64,000 nt of DNA. It comes from Alkalilimnicola ehrlichii. Lineage in GTDB: Bacteria > Pseudomonadota > Gammaproteobacteria > Nitrococcales > AK92. The position numbers were made by a program, and so were the translations under genes. The first letter of the stretch is position 1. Every line of letters starts with the position of its first letter. The notes under the pieces are model-generated. The model did no database searches and was not told the DNA's origin. It saw nothing but the letters and a program-made list of their open reading frames with translations. Positions 18,348 through 30,172 of this stretch are shown in pieces. The stretch lies in contig NZ_NFZV01000014.1 of the NCBI RefSeq assembly GCF_003399765.1, forward strand, positions 1 through 64,000, given 5' to 3'.

Positions 18348-19603
18348 TTGAAACCTTGCGAAGCGGATTTAACCGCGCTAAATGAAGAGGTTCTTAGCCT
18401 GCTGAAGGCTCGAAGGGCTGTTGTTGCAGAACGTATTTCGCAGCTGGTAAGCATTAATACACAAGCCCCTCGGGAGCAGGATGCATATCCTCTGCTCATG
18501 CAATATCTGCAAGAGGCCGGATTTCAGGCGAGGATCGAGCCGCCTCATGGGAGGCTTTCTTCTCATCCTGACTACACCCCTCCTTTTTGCCGGGCGCGCC
18601 CGCGCCCCGTCCCAATATTCGGGCTGAGGCTGTCTACGCGGCAGGGTTGCCAGCCGTCATTTTCTCCGTCCATGTCGATGTCGTCCCGCCTGCGAATCAT
18701 CCGGAGCCCTGGTCCGGGCGCTTCGACGGAACAAGGGTTCACGGGCGAGGCAGTGCGGACACGAAATGCAACATAGTGATGCTTCTCGAGGCGATGCACG
18801 CCATGCAGGAGCTGGGGATTACGCCACGCGCGAACGTTCTCCTCGATCTTGTCACCGATGAGGAAGCAGGCGGCAACGGTGCGCTATCGGCTCTCTTGCA
18901 CGGGGTCGAAGCACAGGAAGCCGTGGTGCTGGAGCCTACGAGCCTGCGGGTTTATCACGGACACCGTGGCTGCGTGGGTTTCGAGGTGGTGGCCACAAGT
19001 TCTGCGGGTCACATGGGAACGGCGCAGGGAACCTCGCCCATCGACGATTGCTTAGGCGTGGTTCAACGTCTGCGGGAGCTTGAGGCCAGGTGGCTTGTCG
19101 AGGCTCGGGATGTCCCCGGCTTCTCCGACCTCGAGCGGCCGTTACAACTGAATCTTAGCGGTATACACGCCGATGCTTGGCACGGTTCCACGCCCACGGA
19201 ATGCAAGCTGCGGGCGAGCTTGGGATTTCTGCCGAGCAAATCCCGCGAGGAAGCGCAAGCGGAGATTGCCGCTGCCGTTCTGGGGGCGTCGGACGCGGAT
19301 CGGCTAGACCTGCGCTGGGTTGGGATCCGCAACGAAGCGTTTATCGGCGACGCGAACGCCGGTGCCGCGACAAGACTTCGGCGGGCAGCCTATGAGGTTG
19401 GCGGCATCGAATCCCAGCCTCAAGCGTGGTGCGTCAGTTGCGATGCAAGGCATTACGCGCGGCTGGCGGGAGCGGAAACCGTAGTGTTTGGAAGTGGAGA
19501 TCTTGAGCAGGCGCATACCGATAGCGAATCTGTCGAGGTGGATCAGGTCGTTCTTGGTGCTGCTGTTCTTGTGTATTACTTGTCTGATATGCGCTCCATC
19601 TAG
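18348..19603 (+). CDS. M20-family amidohydrolase (ArgE/DapE-like deacylase; frame break near 18586)
   Basis: A zinc-dependent M20 peptidase/deacylase of about 418 residues, first gene of the biosynthetic cluster. TTG at 18348 is the likely start (GGAGGGG upstream). Metal-site signatures are SVHVDVVPP, GRGSADTKCN, DEEAGGNGA and, near the C terminus, QAHTDSE, in the order expected of ArgE/DapE relatives. The first frame runs to DYTPP and then breaks at the T5 run 18584-18588; reading one base earlier continues PGAPAPRPNIRAE. The family hydrolyses N-acyl amino acids such as N-acetylornithine. In this context it could release ornithine for the cyclodeaminase, or trim an acyl group from the product; both are inference. 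Confidence 0.8.
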
Positions 19604-19641
19604 AGTGCCTTTGGGCATTCGTTGGATGGATAGGAGGGTTG

Positions 19642-20324
19642 GTGTCGGTCGAAACTTTGTCGGATGAGCTTAGTCCCTTTGCCTGGATGAGCGTGCGCGA
19701 TGGGGAAATAATCAAGGACATACTCTGTGGATATGCGCGGCGCGCAGGGCGTCAATTGAGCATATTGGAATGGGGGTCTGGCCTTAGCACTCTGTCCTAT
19801 ACCCGTATTCTTGATGACGTTGGGGCGGCCTATCGCTGGTTGTCGTTGGAGTACGATCGGGGGTATTTCGAAGGGGAGCTTATTGCCAAGCTGAGAGAGC
19901 GCGAGAATTCGATTATGCGGTTCCCGGCTTCCGGAGAAACTATCGAAGGGAAAAAGGGGCGGGGACGTCCGCGATCGAAGCGGTGTGCTGGGACCACGGG
20001 CCGCTCAGGCCATTTCTGGGTGCCGCGCATGTGGCTGATCGCAGCGCAGATCTCGATGACTATGTCGATTATCCAGGAACGCTGTCGCGGTCGTTCGACG
20101 TCGTGATTGTTGATGGTCGGAAAAGGCGCAGATGCTTGTTGGCAGCGCGTAGCCTCATCAATCCAGGAGCGGTTGTGATACTTCACGATGCATTCAGAGA
20201 ATACTATCACTGCGCCATGAGCACCTACGAAAGCTCCCAGTTCGTCGGCGACGAGCTTTGGGTTGGAGCGGCCTCCGATGGCGACTTAAGCCTTGTTCTA
20301 AATGATTGCGAGGGAGCGCTATGA
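19642..20324 (+). CDS. Class I SAM-methyltransferase-like protein (frame break near 19955)
   Basis: About 228 residues after joining two frames. GTG at 19642 is taken as start because AGGAGG lies just upstream. The glycine-rich motif ILEWGSGLSTL (near residue 42) resembles motif I of Rossmann-type methyltransferases. A later VVIVDGRKRRRCLLAARSLINPGAVVILHD resembles the motif IV-VI region. The first frame degenerates after GETIEGKKG; the second (AIEAVCWDHGPLRPFLG) continues one base away, so a base is missing in the A5/G4 runs around 19951-19964. Substrate unknown; a tailoring or unusual amino-acid role is plausible because the stop overlaps the next cluster gene (ATGA). Confidence 0.6.
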
Positions 20325-21443
20325 AGGACGCTGCGGTTCCTTTTCGAGTTGTTCTGGTTGGCTGCGGGAAGGCGGGCAGCGGTTTTACGCGCTCTTCGTT
20401 ACGGAGCGTGTGCGGAGCGCTACCTTGTCACGGGCCTCGTGGATCCGATGGTCGATCGCCTTGAGTCGGTGAAAGGCGAGGCCAACGCATACACGGATTT
20501 GGCGACGGCGCTGGAGGCTGAACGCCCGGACGTGGCTGTGGTGTGCGTGAATGAGGAGTTTCATTGGGAGGCTTTGCGCAAGGTTTTGGCTTGTCGTTCC
20601 ATTCGGCACGTCGTTTGCGAGAAGCCATTGACCAAAGACATGGCCGAACTCCAGGCTCTTGGCCCCGCTGTCTGGGAAAAACCAGTTTCGGTTAATTTCT
20701 GCGAGCGCTACAGCTACATAATGGACGACTACAGAGATTGGCTGCGCGAGCACGATGCGGAGGTTTCCCGAATCGAGTTTTTCTGGGGCAAGTATCGCGT
20801 TCGGGATCCGCGGCCAACAATGGGCGTGCTGAGTGAGTTGAGCCACCCTCTAGACCTGGCGCGAGTACTTTTGGCATCCCCGGCATCGGAGCTGTTGGAG
20901 CTTAGTGCTGCAAGTTCAACCTTCAGCGATTTCTCGGTGACGGGCTTGCCGGCCGCAGACGATGTTTCCGTGACCGGGTCCATCGACGGCGTTTTGGTTT
21001 CCGGCAAGAGCTCATTTTTATGGGATGAAAGAAAACGTCGCATTGTTGTTTATGCGTGCCAGAAAGAGTCGGGGAACACTTGGCAGGTGGTTCTGAATTT
21101 CGACGCGCCGCGCTGGGACGATGACAGCATGGTTGTTTACGAGATAAATCCGTGTGGCGGAGAGCGGCAAAAAGTCGCCGAAAAACGTTACCGCAGTTCT
21201 GATCTGGATCCGCAGGTTCGACATATAAACAAGCTCTACCGGTATCTGTTGGAGGTTGCGGATACCCTTGCCGAGCGCGGACGAAGCCCCCGCTTCGCGG
21301 ATGCCGCCGATGCGCGCTGGGCGCAGGTGGCTCTCGATGAGGTGGCATCTCTAGCCGGCGACGAAAATACGCGCGGCAGGTATGCAGCGCTGTTTGGTCC
21401 GGAAGTATCTCTGACTGAAAGAAAGATTGAGGCCGAGGCATGA
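20321..21443 (+). CDS. Gfo/Idh/MocA-family NAD(P)-dependent oxidoreductase (frame breaks near 20383-20410)
   Basis: About 374 residues. The start at 20321 overlaps the previous stop as ATGA. The N-terminal Rossmann motif VVLVGCGKAGSG is in the first frame. The rest of the protein (RYLVTGLVDP, then VCEKPLTKDM, the family EKP motif) lies in a frame two bases off, so two single-base losses or one insertion occurred within about 30 bp. The family oxidises or reduces sugars, inositols and, in a few cases, amino-acid-derived imines. With an ornithine-cyclodeaminase-family gene next (ATGA overlap) it probably helps make or modify the amino acid precursor, which is inference. Confidence 0.75.
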
Positions 21444-22525
21444 TGACAAAGACGCTTCTTCTTTCGCAGGACGACATTGCGCGAATCATTGCCGCTGTCG
21501 GTCGTGATCGGCTAATGGATCTGATCATAGCTCGTCTATCGGAGGGCTTAAGCCGGGCGGACGATGCCACGAGCGAAACCCCCGCGCGCTCTGGCTTCGT
21601 GCGGGGCGAGGACGCAGCAGGGGTGCTTGAGTGGATGCCGCACCATCAGGTCGGGCAGGGCATTACGATCAAGACGGTGGCCTACACGCCATCAAATCCA
21701 AGCGTGCGGGGCGCGCCGACGATCACCGGAGTGGTGGGGCGGTTCGACGTTATCAGCGGCCGGTTGGAGGCTCTTACCGACGGTATTTTTCTGACCGCCC
21801 TGCGCACGGGGGCGGCATCGGCAGTTGCCAGCCGTCTTCTTGCGCGACCCGATAGCCGCGTAGTGGGACTGATCGGCACCGGGGCGCAGGCCGTGACGCA
21901 GCTGCACGCTCTTACCCGAGTTTTTCCCATAGAGCGTGTGCTGGTTTTCGATATCTGTCGTGCGCATCAAGAAAGCTTTCGGTCGCGGGTGGAGTTCCTA
22001 GGCTTGAGCGTAGAGGCTGCGGCCTTGCCCGAACTCGAGCGGAATGCCGACATCATATGCACGGCAACCTCCGTCGGCGTTGGCGAGGGTCCGGTCCTCG
22101 CAGGCGAGGAGTTGCAGGGCCACGCGCACATCAACGCAGTTGGGTCGGATTTGCCGGGGAAAACCGAGCTACCGCGCGAGGTGCTTATGAGCGCCTTAGT
22201 GTGTCCCGACCATCCGGAGCAGGCTCTTCGGGAAGGCGAATGCCAGCAGCTCGATCGGGCGAGCTTAGGGCCAGACCTCGCCAGCTTGTGTCGGCGCCCG
22301 GAGCTCGGGGCGAAGAGTCAGGGGCGGTTGACCGTGTTCGATTCGACCGGGTTTGCGCTCGAGGATCACATCGCGCTGGACGTCTTGCTGGAGATTGCTA
22401 ATGACCTTGGTATCGGCACGAGTATTCAGCTGGAGCACTTTCCGAAGGACCCGTTGAACCCTTATGCGCCTTCTGCCTCGGCAGGCCTGTCCATGCCGAC
22501 GAGCTTCGACGTTGCAATGAGCTGA
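21440..22525 (+). CDS. Ornithine cyclodeaminase / mu-crystallin family enzyme
   Basis: A 361-residue intact protein of the OCD/mu-crystallin family (PF02423). Signatures include the substrate-binding N-terminal half (GITIKTVAYTPSNP, GRLEALTDGIFLTALRTGAAS) and the NAD-binding motif GLIGTGAQAVTQLHAL near residue 152. The TATS segment and a conserved INAVGSDLPGKTEL loop follow. OCD converts ornithine to proline with loss of ammonia; relatives make pipecolate, reduce ketimines, or form 2,3-diaminopropionate with a cysteine-synthase partner. No such partner is present. Because the following A domain reads as proline-specific, dedicated proline supply is the simplest proposal. It overlaps the upstream gene by four bases. 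Confidence 0.85.
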   Translation: MMTKTLLLSQDDIARIIAAVGRDRLMDLIIARLSEGLSRADDATSETPARSGFVRGEDAAGVLEWMPHHQVGQGITIKTVAYTPSNPSVRGAPTITGVVGRFDVISGRLEALTDGIFLTALRTGAASAVASRLLARPDSRVVGLIGTGAQAVTQLHALTRVFPIERVLVFDICRAHQESFRSRVEFLGLSVEAAALPELERNADIICTATSVGVGEGPVLAGEELQGHAHINAVGSDLPGKTELPREVLMSALVCPDHPEQALREGECQQLDRASLGPDLASLCRRPELGAKSQGRLTVFDSTGFALEDHIALDVLLEIANDLGIGTSIQLEHFPKDPLNPYAPSASAGLSMPTSFDVAMS

Positions 22526-22577
22526 AGCTGACTGGCTGCGCCTGGTGCGACTGCATGGCTGGAGATGACTGGCAAAG

Positions 22578-25500
22578 ATGACGACGACGAGCTTATACGC
22601 CTGCTTCCAAGAGCGCGTCAGAATGCATCCGGAGCGCACGGCAATCATTGCGCCCGATGGCACGCGGAGCTACGCCGAGCTCGATGCCGAAGTGGCCTCA
22701 TTGGCTACACTGCTCGCCGAGCATGGCATCGGTCGAGGTGGACGGGTTGGGCTGCTATTGAGTAGGGGGCGGGGAGCCGTCACGGCGATGCTCGCGCTCT
22801 ACCGGCTCGGGGCCTGTTTCGTCCCGCTCGATCCCAGTTTTCCAGCGGCCCGCCTTAATGCAATGCTCTCCGATAGCGATCCTGCCTTGGTGTTGATTCA
22901 GGAGGAGCACAGGGAGCTGATCCGCGAATACCGAGGAGCGGTGCTGCCTTTACCTGAGGTGCTTGAGGCAAGGCAGCAGACTGCGGGGGTTGCAACGGTC
23001 GCCGCCCATGATCCGATGTATATCATTTACACATCGGGGACGACAGGGAAACCCAAGGGCATCGTTCAAACCTTCGGGATGCTGGAGCATTTAATCGCTT
23101 GGCAGAATCGAGACTCGCAGATCGAGGCCGGCGGGCGCGTACTCCAGAATGCTTCGTTGTGTTTCGACGTTTGCTTGCAAGAAGTGTTCGCTCCGCTAAC
23201 TCAGGGCGGGGTCGCGTCGTCAGTAGCGACGAAGAGAAGGTCGACCCGGATCTCATGCTAAAGCTGCTCCGAAAGGAGCGTGTCAATGTGGTTTTTTCTC
23301 CGTCTCCGTGTTAACCCGCCTGTTTGGGACGGAAGAAAGGCTTGCCGGCCTGCCTTCTAACCTGACCGACATCGTTACGGCAGGGGAACAGCTCTATATC
23401 GGCGAGGCGCTGCGTGCGTATCTCAAAGGCAACCCTAGCGTCAGGCTGCATAACCATTATGGCGTTTCCGAATCTCACGTTGTTACCGCCTGGACAGTAA
23501 GCGGCGCCGATCCGGTCGTGCCGGTGAAGGCCCCTATCGGCGGTGCGGTCGCCGGCGCCAAGGTCTGGTTGGAAGGTGCCTCGGGGCAGCCTGTTCGCGT
23601 AGGCGAAGTAGGGGAGGTAGTTATTGCCGGAAGCTGCCTCGCGTTGGGTTATCTTAATCGCCCGGAAGAGGAGGGTAAGCGCTTTGCGCAAGTAAACGGC
23701 GAGCGCGTCTACCGTACCGGCGACCTCGCAAGATACTTGCCCTCCGGGTTGCTCGAGTTCGTCGGGCGAGTCGACGATCGTGTTAAGGTGCGTGGGCACC
23801 TGGTCGAGCTCGGCGACGTCGAGACTGCCTTAAGAGGGCATCCTGCGGTGCAGGAATGCGCGGTGGATGTGGTCTCGACAGCGAGCGATGAGAAGCAGCT
23901 GGCGGCATGGTACACGGCCTCCGCCTCCTGCGAACCGCAGGAGCTGCGGCGCTACCTAGCATCCCAACTGCCCAGCTTTATGCTCCCGTCGAAGCTGTAC
24001 CCCTGCGAAACCCTGCCTATCGGGCCAACCGGTAAGGTCGATCGGGCGGCGCTCAAGCAAAAAGATCGTGCGGTAAAGGCGGAAGAGCGCAAAACGGCCG
24101 CGGACTCACAGAAGCCAGGTCCGCTGCTAGCGGTCGTACGAGAAGTGCTTACCCAGGCGCTGGAAGTGAGCGATTTGCCCGCAGACGCTTCATTCTTCGA
24201 CGCCGGCGCAACCTCGTTCACCCTCGCCGAGGCGGCGCAAGCCTTGGGCAGAAGGTTGGGCGTCGGGGTTCTGGCGGTGGACCTTTTTCGTTTCCCCACG
24301 TTGGCGCGACTAACGGCGGAGTTGGCGCGGCGCCAAGCGCCGGAGGAGGGGGCAGCGATCGGGCCGAGCCACCCAGGCGTGGGGATCGCGCCACGGGCGG
24401 TGCCGTGGCCATCGTAGGTATGGCGGGTTCTTTTCCGGGAGCGCAAAATATTGGCGAGCTGTGGCGTCTGCTGGTCAACAAACGCCAAGGGCTCGCCCGA
24501 GGCCGGGAATCGGCCGAAGGCTGTTGGTGGATTCCGAACGCTCGCCAGGATTCGGAGCGCGAATTCTTCTCCGGAGTCGTCGCCGATGCGTATCGTTTTG
24601 AGGCTGACTTCTTCAATTACTCCGACCGCGAGGCCGAGTGGACCGACCCGCAACAGCGGCTACTGCTTCAATGTGCCTTTGCCGCACTCGAGTCCGCTGG
24701 GGTGGTTGCGTCAGCGACCAAGCCTACCCCTGCGGGGGTTTTCGTGGGGGGCGAGTTTCCGGCTTATATAGCGAATGTCCGTCCTTACGTGGAATCCATG
24801 GGGGATTACCTACAAGCGCTCATTGGCAACGACAAAGACTTTCTCGCCACGCGCGTCGCCCACCGGCTGAACCTGACCGGCCCTGCCATAACCGTCCAAA
24901 CTGCGTGCTCGACCTCGCTTGTCGCAGTCCATCAAGCTCGGCAATCCTTGCTCCTCGACGAGTGCGATATCGCCCTCGCAGGCGGCGTCTCCTTGCAGTT
25001 TCCGCAGGAGTTCGGAAACGTTTACGAAGAAGGCCTCATTTACTCGCGCGACGGGACTACACGTCCTTTCGACGCCGATGCCGCCGGAACCAATATAACC
25101 AGCGCCGTAGGATTGCTGGTTCTCAAGAGGCTTGAGGATGCAATCGCCGACGGGGATTCGGTACTCGCGGTTCTTGCCGGCTCCGCCGTTAACAACGATG
25201 GCGCGGATAAGGTTGGATTCACCGCGCCGAGTGCGGGCGGGCAGGAGCTTGTTATTCGGAGGGCGCTCCATTCTGCGGGTGTGCGGCCCGAGGATATCGA
25301 TTTCATCGAAGCTCACGGCACGGCCACTCCTTTGGGCGATGCCGTTGAAGTGGCGGCATTGCGCCAGGTTTTTGGCAAGGTGGAAGGCAAGCGAATCGCG
25401 CTTGGCTCGATCAAGGGCAATGTCGGGCATTGCAATAGGGCCGCCGGAGCGGTCGGGCTGATCAAGGCCGTCTTGGCGATGCATAACGAGGTACTCCCCT

Positions 25501-28500
25501 CGACCGCTAACCATGACCGCCCCTCGGCGCAGTTAGGTTTGGAGCAAGGCGTCCTCTATGTGCCTACCGAGCCGACGCCGCTGCCGGCTGCGGCCAGAAC
25601 GCATCGAGCCGGCGTCAGCTCGTTCGGGTTCGGGGGCACGAATGCGCATGTGATCGTCGAGCAATTTCCAAAGCCGCCTCGGCGGCCGCGTATGGATCAG
25701 GTGCAGCTGGTTACGCTGTCAGCGGACCGGAGGGATCAGATCGACACTATGGCCCAGCAGTTGGCCGAATACCTTGCCGAGCATCCGGAGACGGATTTGG
25801 CAGACGTGGCTTATACGCGCAACCTATGGCGTGTGCGGAGGCAACATGTGCTGCCCTTTGTCGCTAAGGATTGCGAGGAGCTGGTGCAGCAATTGCAGCA
25901 GGACTCCGTCTTTGAGCTGCACGATGAGGGGCGAGGCGAGGCAGGCGGCGTCGCATTCCTGTTTCCGGGCCATGGCCGGCGCGAGCTCGCGGTCGGCGCA
26001 CGACTATACAGCCGCTATTCGGTATACCGCAGGCACGTAGACGAAGGGCTGAGCGAACTCGATCCGGAAAACGAGCGGCTACTGCGGGCCTGGCTAGCTG
26101 ACCCCGAGGAGCATCGGCGCGCCGTCTGCGAGCGCGCGGAGCTGCTGCAGCCGCTTATCTTTCTCTTAAGCCGCGCCACGGCTCTTCAGCTGATGGACTG
26201 GGGCGTTCAACCCCGCGCTCTGATCGGTCACTCGCTGGGCGAGTATGTCGCTGTCTGCGTTGCGGGGGCGGTGCGACTGAGGGAGGCACTGCTTCTGGTA
26301 CAGGAGCGGGGACGGCTTGAGGATGACAAGGCACCTATCGGTGCGATGCTAGTGGCGGAGCTTACTTGGGAAGAGGCGCAGGCTTACGAATGCGTCGATG
26401 ATCGCAACGGTGCGGATGCCTGGGTGAGTCGGGCAGGAAATAACAGTCGGCGGCACGTGCTCTTCTCGGGCGGCCGCGGCGCCGTTGCACAGCTCGAACA
26501 GAGGCTGGCGAAAGATGGCGTTCGTTATCAGCGGCTTCCTAACCGTAAGGCGAATCACACGCCTATGATGGAGGCAGCGGCGCAGCCGCTGGCGAGGCTG
26601 GCGAGGCTGATTGAATGGAGCGAGCCGGTGTTACCGGTCTACAGCACCGTCGGCGGTGCAAGGCTCGGTCGCGACCGCTTAGCAGAGCCCGGTTATTGGG
26701 TGTCGCACTCTATCCTGCCGGTGCGATTCGCAGACGCCTTGGATGCGGCTAGGTGCGATGCGGGGTGTCAGGTATTCCTGGAGGTGGGTCCCCCTGCCGG
26801 GCTGGCGGGGCTGGCGGGGCATCATTTTGCGGAGGACGACGCTGTCGTTGCGCTGGCGACGCTCCCAAGGAGCGGCCAAGAGGAGCAGCGGAGGCTATTG
26901 CTGACGGTTGGCGAGCTGGTGCGGCGACACGTCCCTGTGGACTTTGAGCGCATGCATGTCGACGATGCGCCGAAGCGGATCTTGCTGCCCAGCTTTCCCT
27001 TCAAGGGCAAGCATTTCCTGTTGCCAACACCAGGGCCTGACCAGGTGCCGCGGCTTGGGGTTGCGCCGCAGGCCGCACTACCACGCAGCCCAGCCGGTTG
27101 TGGTTCTACCGGCCCGTATGGCGTATTACGCTTCCGCAGGAAGCGACGGACGCTGACGGCGATTGGCTCGTGGTGGGCGATAGCCCCGTATGCGGAAAGA
27201 TCGCCACGCAGCTGAGAGCAATGAATCGCAGCGTCACGGTCGTGCGCTCGGAGGCTGACCGCGCGCCGGCGGAGTCAGTTCTGCAAGCGTCCCCAGCGGG
27301 CAGCAGGTTGTTCGTCGTCTATGTCGCGCACGGCGCAGACAGTTGGCGATCCCAGCCCGAGCTAATGCTCCCTCTGACAGCGTACGGCTCGGCCTTGACG
27401 CAGTTCGCGTCTACCTACCAGTGGTTGACGCGCGCCGTTGCGGCGGAGCGCATCTCGCTTGCCGTCCTGACCGAGGGCGTCTACCGTGACCCGGCGGAAG
27501 GTGTGGAGGCGTTGACGACTGCGGTTACCATCGCCGCGCAGGAGCAACCGGGGTTACGGGCGAAGCATATCGACTTCGCTGAGGGCAACATCGATCTCGA
27601 CTGCTTGCTGCGCGAGGCGCAGAGCGATTCGACTGCCGCCATTGTTTATCGTGGCGGCGAGCGTTACGAGTTGCAGTATTGCTTGGCGCCGGCGTCGCGC
27701 CCGAATATTTCTGCCGGCCGGCGACCTTATACGGGTGTGTGCCTAATTACCGGCGGCCTTGGAACGGTTGGGCATGTCGTTGCCCAACATGTGGGACGCG
27801 CCGGTGCGCGCATCTTGATCGTGGGGCGTACCGATATCAGCGGCACGGATAGCGCTGCCTGCCATGCCCGCGAGCGACTGCAGGCATTGCACGCTGCCGG
27901 TATCGAAGCCCATTACGAGAGAGCCGACGTTGCCTGCGGCGAGCAGCTGGAGAAGGCGGTTCGTGCTGGGGAGGCCGCGCTCGGCGAGATCACCTCCGTC
28001 GTCCACGCCGCCGCCGCCATCGACGGCGACCGTTTTCTAGGTTTTCTACACGAACTCACGCCGGCAGCACTCAATACGCAGCTTGCTCCCAAGGTTGCGG
28101 GGCTGGTTCACTTGGATCGCCTCCTGGGCAACCGGAGGCTCGCCTTCCGGTGTATCTTCTCGTCGAACTCGGTTCTCCTAGGCGGCCTCGGTTATGCCGC
28201 CTACGCAACCGCGAATGCGCTCGTAGGGGCGGTTGCCGACGAGCTTAACCGTCGACGCGGCGAAGGCGGTCTATGGCAGGTTATCGAGTGGGACGTTTGG
28301 GAAGTTACCGCGCGTAAATCGGCACACGGAGCCGTTCAGTTGGGCACGGCGTCCGTCGCTGCACCGATGCCTACAGCGGAGGCCCTGGAGTGCCTCGACC
28401 GATTGCTCGAAGCGGGTGACGTGCGCACCCTCGTATCGGTTACCGATCTCGTTAAACGCAGCGAGGTCATCCGAATGCTTTTGAGCCAAAAGCCGGCCCA

Positions 28501-30172
28501 GGATGAGGCCGATGGCGGAGCGAAAGCCGGCCCGGAGCCGGATCGGCAAGCGACGGGGGAAAGCCTGGTAGAGCTCGCGCGTAGGACCTGGCAGCGCGCA
28601 CTGCGCACCCAGGTTACCGACGAAGCAAGCTTCGTCGAGCTGGGTGGGGACTCCCTCAGCGCGATCAAGGTCGTTCTGGAGGTCAACCGCCGGCTCGGCA
28701 CCGCGCTCTCGCCGCGAGACATGTTGCAAGCCGCCACCTTCAAGGACTTTGTCCTCGCTTTGACGGAAGCCGTAAGTGCCGCCTCGGCCACGGTGGTGCC
28801 GAGCTGGCCGTCGAGCCAACCGGCGCAGTCCGTAGCCTCGATGTTGCAGGAACGCTGGTTTGCCATGGACCGGCGCGGGTACGGCCACCTTGCTTTCGCC
28901 GTTGAGATCGGCGGCCCGCTCGATCTGCATCTTGCACGCACCGCGCTAGGCGTGCTTAGCCGGCGTCACGCCGTGCTGCGAACGCGCTACCGGCCCGGCG
29001 ACGTCCTCATGCAAGAGCTGATGGAGGAAACCTCGCCCGTGGTCAAGGCGAGCGACGTTTCGACGGAGCCTTCTCGCGTTCGCGCCGCGGCGGTACGCGA
29101 CGCTCTGGAACGCACGGCGTCTCGTTTTAGCCTGACCGAAGAGGTGCCCTTCCAGGTGGAGCTCATGCGCATCGAGCCCGAGCGTCACAGAATGTTCGGG
29201 CGCATGCACCATATTGCCGTCGATGGCTGGTCGTTTACGCTGATGCTGGAAGATTTCGAGAGAATATATGCAGTCCTCGAACAAGGTGGCGATCCAAGCC
29301 TTATTCCCCCAGCGCCGCAGTACGCTCATTTTGCCAACGCACAGCGTCGCTATTTAGACAGCCCGGAAATAATTCCGGTCCGCCAGTACTGGCAGCGTCA
29401 CTTTGCCGGCGTCGGAGGCCCGACTAAACTGCCGGTCGCTGAGCGTCCAGACCTCTGTGCCAGCGGCGACCCCGAAGCGGCCCGATCGATTAGCGTCACG
29501 GTCGAGTCCGAGCAGCTCGCGCGCTTGGCCGGCTTTGCGCATAAGCGCCGTTCGACGCTGTTTCCGGTCCTCGCGGCTGCTTTCGCGCTCATGCTGCGCG
29601 ACGCTACCGGCGAGACCGATCTGGTCTTTGGTACCACGGCGGCAGGCAGGCACCTCCCTGGCACTGACAGCATGTTGGGCGTCTTCGTGAACCCGCTTCC
29701 ACTGCGCGTGACGCTTGACGATCCGTCCGATATCGATGCCTCCTTCCGGAGCGTCAATGACAGCTTGCTAGGCTTTCACAACAATCAGAACTACTTGTTA
29801 CAGGACCTGATTGAGAATGTAGAGCCGTTCGTCGGGCTGGATATAAACGAAGCGTTTCACGCGTATATTTTGTACCAAAACTTCCCGAAGGTCGCGACCG
29901 AGGGGAGCCGTATCTACCGCGTTGAAGAAAGCGAAAGTATTACGGCTATAGAAGACCAAGTGTCTGGGCTGCACTCCTCCGAAACGAAACTCATGCGCGA
30001 TTTCGAGTTAGTGATTAACGACCGACAAGACGGAAAGTTAATGCTGGAGTTCTCCTACCGGCAGGGAAAATTCTGCCGGCAACAAGTGGAACAATGGGTG
30101 GCCGCGTATATAGCGCATCTTGAAAGCTTCGCGGCGGCGGAGTCGATGGCAAGGGAGGCGCTTGCCCAGTGA
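22578..30172 (+). CDS. Hybrid NRPS-PKS: A-PCP-KS-AT-KR-ACP-C (four frame breaks)
   Basis: A megasynthase of about 2,530 residues split by four single-base losses (near 23208, 23292-23297, 24381 and 27060-27097). Order: adenylation domain to about 24080 (YTSGTTGKPKG, FDVCLQE, YRTGDLARY, PTGKVDR); peptidyl carrier (FFDAGATSF, Ser codon 24214); ketosynthase from 24405 (TACSTS with Cys codon 24906, EAHGTATPLGD, GNVGHCNRAAG); acyltransferase about 25930-26900 (GHSLGEYVA, Ser codon 26232); ketoreductase about 27720-28470 (ITGGLGTVG, YAAYATANA); carrier (LGGDSLSAIK); terminal condensation domain (HHIAVDGWS). The ten-residue A code reads D-V-Q-F-V-A-H-V-V-K, the proline pattern. Expected intermediate: beta-hydroxy acid from prolyl plus one malonyl-type unit. 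The AT loop reads KANH rather than HAFH. No thioesterase. Confidence 0.9.

Noticed and set aside
21440-22525. 2,3-diaminopropionate synthase pair (SbnA/SbnB type)
   Set aside because: Only the OCD-family half is present; no cysteine-synthase-like gene is encoded nearby.
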